From assembly GCA_002633005.1 (NCBI GenBank), contig NMRA01000089.1, forward strand, positions 855,895 through 919,894: a DNA stretch of 64,000 bases. Reading direction: 5' to 3'. Of the stretch, positions 8,797 to 21,800 are shown piece after piece; positions within the stretch are counted from its first letter, which is position 1; every line of letters begins with the position of its first letter. Under the pieces are notes generated by a model, which made no database searches, was not told where the DNA came from, and saw nothing but the letters and a program-made list of their open reading frames with translations. Both the position numbers and the translations under genes were made by a program. The DNA is from Phoronis australis. Its lineage: Eukaryota; Phoronida; Phoronidae.

Positions 8797-11700
8797 GACA
8801 CAAATATGCAACCAGTTACTGGTGCCCATTTTATCAAAGGTCAAAGTTCAGGCCTTAACTTTAACAGTGTTACTTTGACTTTTATTTACTCCCAGTGTAT
8901 TAACATGACCCGGTAAAAAGGTTAAGTTTGAATTAAAAACAATGGCTAATTATCAATGGTAGCATTTTGCTCTGATGATAAAAAATGAAGCTGGCTTTTG
9001 ATGAAGTGAGCCTCAGTCTTGTGGAAACGTGGCTTCTAATAGAAGCTTTCTGGTACAGCTGACAGAAAACATGGCTAACATTTAGCAGAAGCCAGTTTGC
9101 AAATTAGCAGAGAAGTGATTTTGCAGCAGAGGCAAATTTGGTCAAATTTCCACAAACTGAGTCTCTTTGTGGAAAAAATGATGTACGACTTTCTGTCAAC
9201 CCACCGCATGCTTAGCAACAGAATGGTGAGAAAGTGGGTTTGTGTTGGGGTATAAGAGATTTGAATTATCTTATCTAACTTGCCTAGGATGTTTATCATG
9301 TCTTCAACAAATAATAACTTGTTTACAGCTGTCATACAGCATCGTCTTGCACTTACCAAATTTTGACCAAGTGCTGGCTATATTTCTTGAGAAGTTCTTA
9401 AAAAGCAAAGTCACTGGATGCACTTAAAAATCCAGTCTAGTTAGTGTTTCTTCAAAGTCAGGTGTAGAACACTGTGAACATGAGCCTCAGCTCATAAACC
9501 AACTATAAATTTAAAAATAATGATGGACACAATGCAATAATCTCCAAAAAGGAGTGTAAGGTAAAGATGGATAGGAACAATTTTAAAGTTTGAAAAAACT
9601 GTCACCAGTAAAAGGTTCTTCCCAACGTCACGGACATAAATCTATGAACAGAAGTTTCCTCATGGAACTCACTGGATATGAGTCGTTGATTTACATAGGA
9701 CTATTTTCCTGACGAAACTTGCCTCTTAAACTTTATAGTTCTATTATCACAATAAAGTGTATTTCTAAGTTCACCAAAGGATAACAAATATTAGGGATTA
9801 ACATGAAAATTCCACTTTAAATCTAGAAGTAATCCACGTAGCATTTTATATAATTCATGTTGGGTTGTTTATCTCCAGACACTCTGACATTGTCCACGGC
9901 CACACTGACGATAAGCTATCCCTCCAATTGAAATCAATCGGCTTATCGAGATATTAACACCTGACTGTTATGACTAGCCGCCTGTGTGATCTTTGGCTGT
10001 CAAAACAGGTATCCCTGCCCACCTTGACCATTGATTCCAATAGATTAATGATGACAGCAAGCCATACCCTGCCTCTCATATGTTTGCCTTATACTTTATT
10101 GATAAGCCTGGGTTGCATAATTTGTTTATCAATGATGTAATTACAAACTAGGGTCAATACATGTCAATGTTGACTGTTAAAACATTTCTTTTATGACAGA
10201 TTAACAGCGGTTGATGCATTGTTCCGCCAAAAATTTTTCTCGCGTGACCTCTACCATCTGATCATGTTGATTAATTATGTCAGTGAGTGCGGTTTAACTG
10301 GCAATAAATAAATATACATGGTTTTGGCATGCATTTCTGTGGGTTTTTCTTGTCCTTTAGGGAAGTTGACATACAGTTGACTGTTGGCAATTTATCGGTA
10401 GGTATTGGTGTTGAAATTACAAGGCAAAAATCAAGTCAAAGTTTAATCAAACTGAACTATCAATTATAATTTTTATTTGCTATAGTTTTTTTTTTCTGTG
10501 TTCCACAAATCTGTAGCACACAGGGTGTGCTCTTTCAATACACATTGTGTGTTGCCTGTAGCTGATTCTTTAAAAGCAAAGAATTTTACTCTCATAGTAA
10601 ATTTGTTTTTGAGGTATTAGCAAACAGTTTGCCCATTTCTTGGTATTGGCTGGTAGGATGTGTTGTTACAACGCCTCACCCAACCTGACATAACCTCTTG
10701 TTTATTCACGCTCAGTTTCACATTGTTGTGAGGAATACCTTGGATAGCATGACTGAAAAAATAACCCATCCCGCTTCTCCCACACAGGTCAGAGGGCAAA
10801 GGTCATTGCCTGACCCAAAATGAGAGTGCTGTGTTTGTGACAAACAGTAGTCTTTTCATGTGTAGGCAGTCATTAGTTATATGAAACTGACCAAGATAGA
10901 TTACACAAACAAGTATCCTGATTCAAACAACAATTGTGTGGCATTGTTTCCTGATTATGTAAGTTACAGCAGTGTTGTGGAGTGAATGAACTGAAGGGTG
11001 AGAGTGTGGTTGATATGACTCAGGCTAAGGTACTGTAGTTTGGTTGAAACTGTTCAGTTAGGCTTAAGTTTTAATGAGGAATGATTCTATTTGAGCTTCT
11101 AAACCTGGATTTTTATGTTTGAAAATAACAAGGGAACTTCGAGGGGGTTTATTGAAACATCTGGTTTCCATAGTCTGACATTGTATCTGAGATTTTTATC
11201 TGAAGGAGCATCAGGTAGGTACATATGTCTGTTTGGACAACATTTGACCTAACTAAGCATGAAGTTAATTGTCAGTCAGGTTTTACCCTCCAGTCCTCAT
11301 GTTTGTAGTGTTGAAAGTTAATAGGCCATCATAGAGCCCAGTTGGGGAACATCGTGTGAGGTGGTAAATCTGTGTCCGGTGTTTATGAAAGTGTTCACTT
11401 TTTGGGATTCTGTAGCTTACTTCAGCTGACTTACTCGGTTATGTGTGGATCCTGGTGATCTGTAGAATTGTGTTCCAAATGAGCGGAGGGGGTTGTGCAG
11501 TACTTTTGTTTATAGTACTCATACAGTAGGAACAATGAGACAACGGTTGTCCCAAGACAATATCAATTGACCGAAGTATCAGTTACTGTGAACTATCGCA
11601 AAGCCAAATTTTGCACCCGAGGTATTATTCCGCACACCCTTATTAGTTAACTTTATGGTATATTTCACAGGGACAGTATGCCCCCACCTGACCCCCCCTT

Positions 11701-13163
11701 CTATAGTAGTCTTCTTGTGATATTTATGGCACATGGTTCAAATGTGGAAAAGTGTCCCATTTCACTTGACAAGCTGCGCAGTGTTCCAGTATAACTTATA
11801 TTCATTCACGAATCAAACCTTGATTCTGAATTTACTACTTAAATATTTTATAGTTATTTGCTCGGTTTTTATCTTCACTGTAGTAGTTTTTGTGTGTTTT
11901 AACCCTGTTTTATCGTTATCTGTTGTCAACATCTGAAAGCACTTTTTTAATGACTTGTGTAGAATTAAATTATTTCCGTTGCTGGTGTCAAATGAACTCT
12001 TGTCCAATCATGTCGAAGATTATTCCTTGACTGCACTTTCAAAATGGTGGAATGAGGAAGCACTTAACGCTTTAACTCATCATAATTCAGTCTTGTTAAA
12101 TTTTGATATTCGAAGGTGGCAAGGTTCGAAATTAGCTCAAACAAAAGAGGAAAGAGCCCTTTTTGCCAATTTTGTCTCTAGGCTTTGACAAAAGAAGCAT
12201 GAAAATGGTTGTAACTCTTTGTTTTAGTTTAGTTTTAAACCGGTGAAAAGCTATCAACTGCTTTGTTTTGTTTCAAGTTTCTTAAGTTTGAAACAATGTA
12301 CTTGTAATATTAAAATTTCTAACCCTGCTTAGTGAATTGTTTCATTGTCATAATTTGCTTTAATTGAATTGTAACTAAGCATCCGCTTGTGAACAGAAAT
12401 TTCAGAAGGTATGGAGTCCTATTTCATCACGTGGTGCATTACAGCTGTATGACGTTAAACTTCCTTTCTTCATATATCAAGGAACTTCAGATTTAACTGC
12501 TTGTAAACTTTCTGCGTGAACAGAAGCAGTTTCATGAAAGTTGTGAACTGTGGAAAAGCTACAACCTGATATAATTGGTGAGAACACAACTTTCAATGAC
12601 TGGTAGCTGATACGTAAAGCTATATTCCACCGGGTACGGCTCTACTTTCTGTATCATGTGGTGATGAAGTCCAGAGGTCTTGTATATTCCTCCCTGTATG
12701 TTATGCTTTTGTCATTTTTGAATACTTTGAAAGTATATTAACCTGGCTTCTATTAACCAGTTCACCAACTGTTGTGTTCTGATAACGGCTCTGTATATTG
12801 TTTTGAATTTTGGCTGCTGTTTTTTTACTAATTGTCATTTTTGGCATATTGATCAGAGTGAAATTAAACTTTTATGTCACATTGCGTGTCAGACTGGATA
12901 AAGGTTTTGTGCGAGATTGGATTGGATATGACGGGACCTCCGGGTCTTTGTGCTGTCTGGTTACTTGTGGCATAAACTTCAAAACTAAACCAATATCACA
13001 ATTTCTGATGCTCTTATTGGGAATAGTATTGCCAATCTAGGATTCAAGATTATTGTGAATCCTAGTGCCAATGTAGCCCTGAAAACCATCTCTGTTCCAT
13101 CTTTTGCCTCAAACAATTGCTTGTCATAAGCTAGGTTGAAGTGTGGCCTTTCATAGCTACAAT
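8797..13163. other. Intergenic or leader-intron sequence, nothing recognised
   Basis: AT-rich. Short reading frames show no domains, no splice context and low-complexity composition. If transcription starts near 2.4 kb this lies inside the first intron of the RIN-like gene. Confidence 0.5.
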
Positions 13164-13962
13164 CGAAACAGATATCCCGGAGTCGAAAACAGGCTCCTCC
13201 ACCTTCAAAACAGCTAACCAGCCCAAAAAACACGAATCCTGACCTTTAGAACAGGAACCCCGGGGATCGGACAGGAAACTCGCACAATTTTTCATACTTT
13301 CTGAGACCGTTGTTAGTAGCCTCAAATTTTGATTTAAAGCATCTTCAAGTACATTCCAGTTGTTTTCTGCATCTTCTTGTTAAAATTGTAAAATGTAACT
13401 TACATTATATTGACTTTGTTATTTGATTTTTATTGGTAAAACTCGTGCGACTTGTTTGTGAATTTCAACATAATCTATACTCTCAACGTGTTGTTGTCTC
13501 GGTGAATATTTAGTTAACTCGAAAAATATTTTCAAAAATTGAAAACAAAAATATTATTTCGACTTTCGAGTACTCTTGTTGATTAATTTGTTGTGACATG
13601 TATGCAACTTTGTGGAAGAACAGTTGATTGATGAATTGGCCAAAAGAAACTGGCTAAAAGGTGATGCAATATTTCATGGCGCCGAAAACAGACGCAAAAG
13701 ATCGCGCAACAACTTTAGCAGCAGAATAATGTAGAACGCCAATTTTGTCTAAAACTTTCGTATATTAAACTTACATATCATTATTTAAAGTAGGAAGATT
13801 TATTTTTCATCAAACTATGTTTCACAGAAAGTCTCCGGGTATCCTGTCCAATCCCTGGGGTTCCTGTATCCTGTTTTAAAAGTCAGGGTTCATTTCTTTT
13901 TTGGGCTGGTTAGCTGTTTTGAAGGTGCAGGAGTCTGTTTTCGACTTCGGGATATCTGTTTT
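13164..13962. mobile_element. Foldback element with about 115-bp inverted arms
   Basis: The left arm 13164-13274 (CGAAACAGATATCCCGGAGT, CTTCAAAACAGCTAACCAGC, AGGAACCCCGGGGATCGGAC) recurs inverted at 13843-13962 with some substitutions and small indels. The core between the arms includes a segment (about 13620-13790) that recurs inverted at about 23.81-23.96 kb, so this is a dispersed repeat family. No reading frame of its own was recognised. Confidence 0.65.
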
Positions 13963-15860
13963 TCACTTGGGTTCCTGTTTCGATGGAACACCCTGATATC
14001 GAAGCTAAACCAAATTGTGATGGAAGTAAATTTAGGATCTACGGTATACAAAATGTTATTGTTTATTGTGTGAGAAGTAGATCATAAAATATAAAACAAA
14101 TGACTAAGCACTGCAACAACCCCCTCTATAAACTGAATAAACATTTTATGTCAACAGTTTTTTGCTGAGTAGTGTTGTGTGCATTTTAACTGTGATTAAT
14201 TCCATTTAGGGTTGCAAGTCCAGTTATGGTGGCCAAATGCATTATTTTGCCCTAAAAGCTGAAGTGAAGTAAAGTCTCAATGTTTTTCACTTATTAAAAT
14301 GAACCGGCATGAAATGTAGTTGAACGAATAATGTTTATAGGTGTCCCTCTCCCTGTGGAGGGTTAGGGTTCTTCTCTAAGAACATTTTGGAAATGCCTTT
14401 ATTTTGAGAAAATCTGATCGGTTTGCTAATCAGAATGTAGCAAAGCATGTGTTGTGATCAGATTTTGCTCAACGCTCTGTCCTTTGGGATATGTAGACCG
14501 TAAACATTACCTAGCTCGAGAAATCTGGAGAGCACCCAAAAGAATGTTGCACAATTCAATCTGGATGCTAAGTTACAACTACCAGTTAAATTATAAAAGG
14601 GTCACCTTGTTATAAACAGGGTGCACCACATTGCTCCTTGGAGAAGCCCTTTACATGCTAACTTGCAAAAAAGTGTGATGATGATGGAGTTCAATTCATG
14701 AATTCCTGAAGGGGTGCTGTTTCATGAATGATTTAACTTTCCTCTCTGTTCTTTTTTAGCTCACTGAATGTCTGACCTCGTTATTAAAGTATGTAACGTG
14801 TTGTTATGTTTAGCTAGTTGTACCCAGGAGCCAAGAGTATCATTGCTGCACAGTCATGCATGCAGTCTGTCTCATTGGCCCAGTTTCTTCTCAACAAGTT
14901 ATATGACATTTAAGTTCTTGGCTGTCTGAACTGAAATCGATTATTATGCTTGAGAGCAAACCTTTTTTGAATCATCAGATCATGAAAATTAATGATTTGA
15001 TTGACCTGGTTTTCAAGCATTTCCTTCGCTTGCTTTATAGGTTTGTAAATTTCTTCTTATTGGGTCTACCCGCTGTTTGATGTCTGTCAATTCTTGTATA
15101 CATTGGTACAAGGGGCTGACTTGTGGAATTTGCTACATATATCATTGCCAAATGAATATTCGTATCAGGTAATACAGCTTTCTGATTGGCATATGGATAT
15201 TCAGATATATTCAGTTATTATCTGGTAGTAATTATGTAATGCATGGTCCAGTTTGTTGTTCCCTTTTGTTGTGTAAATTTAGACTGAAGGTGACTTTTCA
15301 TTGGCTGTTTTATTCAATTCTGGAGTTCTTATTGGATGGCAGTTATGTAAGTATGTTCAGTCTCTGCTGGTATGGCTGGTATTTCTCTACTGGGAGTGCT
15401 GTAAATAATTCTGATGTTTCATTGGCTGGTGGGTTTGCAAATAATGCAGACTGCATTATATTGGCTGTAGGGATGGTGAATATGTCACAGTAGTCTTCTT
15501 ATTGGCTGGAAAATGTTATCGTGACAACAGGGCTTGGCTGGCTGTGAATGAAGTCGAAATTTTGAAATACGATGTACCAGTTTAACTTTTCGCTGTTTGC
15601 CAATCGTTCAAATAAACAAATCGGGCAATCAACCTGTAAACCTAATAACCTCTCTGCTCAGTACTGCGTTGACACTTTGGAGTTGGCAATTGTCAGTATT
15701 TCCTTATCTAACCTGATGAGGACAAATTATTTTAGAAGAAAAAAACAACTGTATGAGGGTTGTGATTGACGGTAATAGTGAGGTCAATGGGGTCAGTTGT
15801 GCTGTCTTCTAGATAAGCATAAGGAGATTGGGGGGGATGGGGGGGGCGGGCACATCTCAT
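13963..15860. other. Non-coding stretch with recurrent ATTGGCTG motifs
   Basis: AT-rich with no supported gene. From 15182 to 15510 the motif ATTGG (inverted CCAAT), mostly as ATTGGCTG, occurs six times. It may be a degenerate tandem repeat or chance. Confidence 0.35.
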
Positions 15861-16657
15861 NNNNNNNNNNNNNNNNNNNNNNNNNNNNNNNNNNNNNNNN
15901 NNNNNNNNNNNNNNNNNNNNNNNNNNNNNNNNNNNNNNNNNNNNNNNNNNNNNNNNNNNNNNNNNNNNNNNNNNNNNNNNNNNNNNNNNNNNNNNNNNNN
16001 NNNNNNNNNNNNNNNNNNNNNNNNNNNNNNNNNNNNNNNNNNNNNNNNNNNNNNNNNNNNNNNNNNNNNNNNNNNNNNNNNNNNNNNNNNNNNNNNNNNN
16101 NNNNNNNNNNNNNNNNNNNNNNNNNNNNNNNNNNNNNNNNNNNNNNNNNNNNNNNNNNNNNNNNNNNNNNNNNNNNNNNNNNNNNNNNNNNNNNNNNNNN
16201 NNNNNNNNNNNNNNNNNNNNNNNNNNNNNNNNNNNNNNNNNNNNNNNNNNNNNNNNNNNNNNNNNNNNNNNNNNNNNNNNNNNNNNNNNNNNNNNNNNNN
16301 NNNNNNNNNNNNNNNNNNNNNNNNNNNNNNNNNNNNNNNNNNNNNNNNNNNNNNNNNNNNNNNNNNNNNNNNNNNNNNNNNNNNNNNNNNNNNNNNNNNN
16401 NNNNNNNNNNNNNNNNNNNNNNNNNNNNNNNNNNNNNNNNNNNNNNNNNNNNNNNNNNNNNNNNNNNNNNNNNNNNNNNNNNNNNNNNNNNNNNNNNNNN
16501 NNNNNNNNNNNNNNNNNNNNNNNNNNNNNNNNNNNNNNNNNNNNNNNNNNNNNNNNNNNNNNNNNNNNNNNNNNNNNNNNNNNNNNNNNNNNNNNNNNNN
16601 NNNNNNNNNNNNNNNNNNNNNNNNNNNNNNNNNNNNNNNNNNNNNNNNNNNNNNNNN
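15861..16657. other. Assembly gap (N run)
   Basis: 797 unknown bases. The left border is G-rich (15828-15850) and the right border is a run of 22 C (16658-16679), which probably stopped sequencing. Reading frames drawn across it are artefacts. Confidence 0.98.
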
Positions 16658-16679
16658 CCCCCCCCCCCCCCCCCCCCCC

Positions 16680-18786
16680 GTTGCATCAACCTTGATACGC
16701 CAGAGTGCTCAAGACAAATGCTTACATTCCAGTGCGTATTTTTTCGATTAAGTCTATATGTCATGAAATTATAGTTTCCCCTCAGGATCTTTTCAGTGTC
16801 TTTCAGTGTGTATTTGCTTTTATCAGTTACTCCATGTGACTAACTTTTTATTCATTGTATTCGAACATGATCACAAGCACCTTTGGTTATCTTGTGTCTA
16901 TGCTTGGTTGTACCTCAAAAGGCGTTCTTGTATGTTGAAGTGGCAGACTGTGTAATGACACAAAATCATGACTTCTATAGCTTCAAATGCACCGTGTAAC
17001 AAAGATAGAATTACTTGGCCCTTGTTCAAACTCTGAGTTGCCACTTGTCAATCACTTGGCGAACAGAGCTCCATCTCTCTTAAAACCAGACAGATTTCTA
17101 CAGGTTCTCATCCGCAGCACACCAGTTATCGTAAAATGTGGTGACATTTTTGATGAGCCTGTATGTAAAGTCTACTCCTAACCTCAAATGTACCTTTCTT
17201 AGTGCAAACATCCTAGGCAAATAGCTCTAGAATTTAAATGATAGGCTTTGAGTGGAGGGTGTGAGCATGTGTCTGAATCAGCCGAGATTACGTACGGTAG
17301 TCTGATGTGAGCTTCGCTAAACTGAATTAGATATCCATCGGTTTAGTCATATTTTTTATGCTGACCTAGTCAATTACAGCATGCCTTTTGTGGAAATCCC
17401 CTTAATTTGTGCACATCCCAACTAGTAGAAAGATTGCTATCTAGATTATAACTACCCTAAAATTTAAATTGACAAGCATCATGCATTTTGAAGTGGACAG
17501 GTTCGTAGATTAACAATGACTTAGTTTGTTCAAACTATTTTTTGTTAAATCAACGATAGTTCTTTAATCTCGATGCATGTCATTTAAATTGTACTCCGCT
17601 GAAGTACCGTTGAAGACAGTTTGACTTGTAAATAACACTCATCTGTATTGGTTTGCACTTATTTTTTTCTGCCTTTATTTACACAAGGTCTTCCTACTGA
17701 TGACTGAAAATTAGAAGTGTGTGTACTCATTCACATTAGAGCCACTGGAATCGCCCACAGTACCCGATTTGTAATTATCTCAAATTTAGCATGTGATCAT
17801 GTTTTTGTTTTTCAAAACCATTTCGAACAGCTGACTGGGTTGATGGCGATAAGTTTGTGTTAATATAAAGCCAAAAGTTCACGTCGAATGATTTCACATT
17901 CATTGCCTACCGTCCCTTAGTAACACTGTCAGGTGTTTATGGAGCACTACGTTTTTTCACAATACTTACCAGGTAGAGAAGCTTTTGTTAGAAAGCTATC
18001 AAAATTTACTCAACAGCTTATTAAAAATGTGTTGGCTAACGTCATTCTGACTGTGGAACGATTGTTCCAAATCCTTTTTCTTAAACGCTGTGGACAGTGC
18101 GTCAACCCCACTGATATCTGGTGTAGGAAACAGCTTTTTGTGAAAGACACTTGTTCAGACTTGTTTTACCTGTGTGGTTTTTAAATTTACACAAGACTAT
18201 CACTGGCTACCTAACTGGGAGGCATTGAGGAGTGTCTAGAAATCTGGTGGTCTGACTGAATGTCTAATTATTGTCAATGTCTGGCACTGGCTACCACATC
18301 AAAGCAGTACTTGGTTATCCTCAAACCAGACATTCTTGAGTTCAAGAGTTGTTAAGTTGGAAGGTGTACCTGCGCTGGCCATTCTAACTGATGACTTCTT
18401 GGAAGACTTAGAAGATTTTGTTTTTGTATTTGTTTGTGTGTGACTCATTCAGTGTTCACTAGTTTGACTCGAAAAAATACTGGAGATGTAAAACACAGAT
18501 GGATGATTGTTTTAGGGATAAAACCGCTGAAAACATCAATTAGTGACGTCGAAGCTAATATATGTAAGGTGTGGATCCCAAACGCACGAACGGAGACTTC
18601 TCACGTGTCCCTAAGTTTGTGCGCAAAGGAACGTTCTAAATATTATAGTCTGCGAAATGTATACATTATTACTAACATCTATGTTCAGAGTGGGCTGTCT
18701 TGCAGTGTGTCACCAGTGAGATTTTATGTTTAACTGTGCTTAAAATATACATTTTAATGGTAATTTTCATTTGTTGTTTGTTTCAG
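16680..18786. other. Sequence before the first coding exon, nothing recognised
   Basis: AT-rich, with no gene or clear repeat. It ends in a pyrimidine-rich tract and TTTCAG at 18781-18786, the acceptor of the first coding exon. Confidence 0.5.
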
Positions 18787-18899
18787 GTAAGAAAGTAGAT
18801 GGATCTAAAAGATGAACAATGTCTGTGAAAAGCAATGGTAAACCAGTACTAGAGATGTCCTCGAGAGGAAAGGAACGACGGTCCAGCAACTACATCCAG
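18787..18899 (+). CDS. RIN-like exon 1 (first coding exon; coding from 18819)
   Basis: The acceptor TTTCAG ends at 18786 and the donor is GTTTGT at 18900. The ATG at 18819 is chosen because an in-frame TGA lies at 18813-18815, an A is at -3, and the 27 codons join in phase 0 to the next exon. Residues 1-27 are basic and polar (MSVKSNGKPVLEMSSRGKER and onward). The part before 18819 is 5' leader and holds two short upstream reading frames. Confidence 0.8.
18799..18841 (+). promoter_or_regulatory. Two upstream ORFs overlapping the RIN-like start codon
   Basis: An ATG at 18799 opens a 9-codon frame ending in TGA at 18826-18828. A second ATG at 18812 opens a 9-codon frame ending in TAA at 18839-18841. 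Both run across the main ATG at 18819 in other frames, so a ribosome using either could not simply reinitiate at it by scanning on. The second has A at -3. Overlapping upstream ORFs usually lower translation of the main frame; that effect here is inferred. Confidence 0.5.
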
Positions 18900-21800
18900 G
18901 TTTGTTTTCATTTTGCTGTACCAACCACCTTCTAATCCAAATTTTATAACGTTCATCTTTGGAGTTGTGTGATTTTTACAGTCAAGTTATAAATTGAAGT
19001 ATTGGTTACTCACTCAAACCTACTTGTGCATACCTAAAGACAAGACGCACATCAGAAGTATGTCTTTACATCACTGGCTATCTGTACGCAAAACATTAAT
19101 CTGTCTTTCCCTACATATGGTTAGAATTTCAATACTTTGATCACTAGAAAACTGCACAAACTTGTTGATGTTTTTACGATTTGATGGTTCTGAAGTAAAG
19201 GGAAATGTGATTTGAAAATAGTTACAAAATGTACTGGGCGTGCTGTGTTAAGACATTTTGGCAGTGGTCAGCTTTACGGTAAATGAGCGGTTTATAGTAG
19301 TGTGCACTTTTCTGACTTCGCTGTTTGTGTATCGACTACACAAAAAGTATAATTATGTAAATTTTCTATTTTTGATTTTGCAAAACTTTTTGGTAAAAAA
19401 TTATCAACACTAAATTAATGTAGTAAAAAGTTAACTTCATTAGAATCCTGGTTTGAACTTTTCAACTGTCTTCATATAATCATTAATTGTGTGAAATAGG
19501 GTTAAATCACTTTACTTTTGTTAACTTATTACCTTTTCTTGGCTATTAAATATTGTGGTTTCCCATTTCAATAGTTTACCTTCTTGGTACTTAGGCATAG
19601 TTTAATGCTTTTGTAAAATAGTTTTGTGGTAAACCACAGGATAGGTAAAAGTAAAGCAATCACAGAATTTCTTGGCATTCTATTCTCTGTCAGTATCTCT
19701 CCAATGTCCGTCTTCTATTGTCGGACTTGAGGTCACGACGTTGGCACATCTTCGACTGTGCACTATTTTAACGAAGGGTCACATTCACCATTATTGACAT
19801 GGGCAGTGCTATTATTTACAATAATTTTTCAAGTTGTTGATCCAAAACCAGGTCATTCCGTTCATTTATGATGAGAAAAATTGACCTGTCACCCCTTGAG
19901 ATGTCCTCAACAATGGACTTGCCCGTGGCTGTATCTTTGAAAGAATCTTATATTTCAGCTCATCACAAGCATAGCCACTGATCTCGATGTTCTTTTGAGT
20001 GACCTCTGCGGACGTCGTCCAGTGGTCCGTGCGGACAAGGTGTCAGTGGACGAAAACAGGTGAGAGTTCTTGCCTAGACATTTATTTACTGTTTTGGTGA
20101 AATAAGATTGCACATTCAGGTGTTGTGGCCTAAGTTTGTTTCTTTTACCTATACATGCTGGTTGTGTATTTGACTTATGTTTGCTGTGGTGCAGTCAAGT
20201 ATTCAAATAGTAAATCTAGTTGGTGGTGACAAAATGTTGTCGTGTTGGATGGTCATAATATCTTGAATATGTGATGTTTTCATAATTACTAAATTTCAGC
20301 ATCATGGTATTGAACGGAAGTACAGGAAATGTGACTTACTGGAAAAACTAATTCTAAATTTTAATCTCAGAAAAAGGAATGTGGATGGAACTATTTTGTT
20401 GCTTTATGTCTAAAATTGCTTCTAATTTGTCTGTTGTGTTATTGACCAGCAGTTTTTCTTTCAAACAAAACGTGTCAAGCCTTTGTTCCTTTTGTCTGTC
20501 CCTTATTCACACTTGCCACCTAAGACCAACTGTCAATACAGTATTCTGGGAATTCATAATTCATCATCAATGCTAATCGGAAACGGGTTGCAATTACATC
20601 CACGCTGGGAACATCTATTAGCATATTAATATGTATTAAGTTGCGTCTCAGACGGCAACATATGGATTCAGTAGTTCTCCTGGGGGATAGACCACATGGC
20701 AGTTCGCACTGAGTTTTAAGAAAGACTCGGACATTTTGTTCCCATGTATATCACACCCTTTTTCTTCCGTTGTCTGGAAAGTATAAACCAGTGGTTCGTG
20801 AAGCGCAATTTGAAGATGATTACTGACTGGTTTAATATCACAGTAGTTCACCTATACAGAATTAAATTATTCATGTATCAAGAATTGGCATTTCATTAGT
20901 ATTCAGCAGAGTGTTTTCAAAAGACCCATGTGTATTTACGTGATGGCTTCTTTATCGTAATTTATGTTATAAAAGTGTTATTCTGTGAAATATCACCTAC
21001 TTTTCTTTGTGAAAATGATTGATTAGGTTTTAATTTTCTAGTGACTGAGTGGTTTTATGGCCAATTAGCTTATAGTGACCAGTATTGAGGATGGGTCATT
21101 TGACATTAAAGGTCAGTCTCTGGTGTTGTTTTGTTCGTAGCAATAGCGTGAGAAATGAGGTAAAGGCTGCTTTTTGCTTAGAAATAATGGATTTTATGAG
21201 ATTAATATTCTTGAATAGAGAATCGAAACTCTGCTTTCAGTGTGAAGTTTTGGACATTTTTGAATTTCATAGTCAGTACTCTTAAAGGGGGCCTAGTACT
21301 CTTAAAGGGGCCTGAGTCAGAGTTGTGGGATTAAAATTTGTTAAGTCTCAAAGATATCACCGTTTTGTTGATTAAAACTGCTCCATCAATCTTAGTATGG
21401 AATGTGAACTCTTCCAAGATACATGGATTTGTTGGTTACAATTTTGTTTAATCAGTTGTTGACTAGGCTGTAAAGTGTCCCCAAAGGACATACCAGGGTT
21501 TTGTTGGTTACATGTTTGTTTGATCAGATCTTGACGTAATCAATGAAATAGGCTTTCAGAGAAATACTGTGTATGACATGCTATCCCTCTCTGATTTGAC
21601 AAGGTCATTTACATCAAATGTCAATCAGATATATCCCTGAACTCTTCATCAAGATAATCATCGATACGAGAATTGATAATCTAGTCTTTCCATCATTCTA
21701 TTGCCCTATTCCTGAATGAGATTGTGAATGCAGCATAGCCAAGAGGTGTTTTGTGTCTGCTGCTACGATATATTCCAAGTAATTTTGATGACTTCAAATT

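Noticed and set aside
15793-16774. Long open frames of over 300 codons on both strands
   Set aside because: They consist almost entirely of the N gap and are artefacts.
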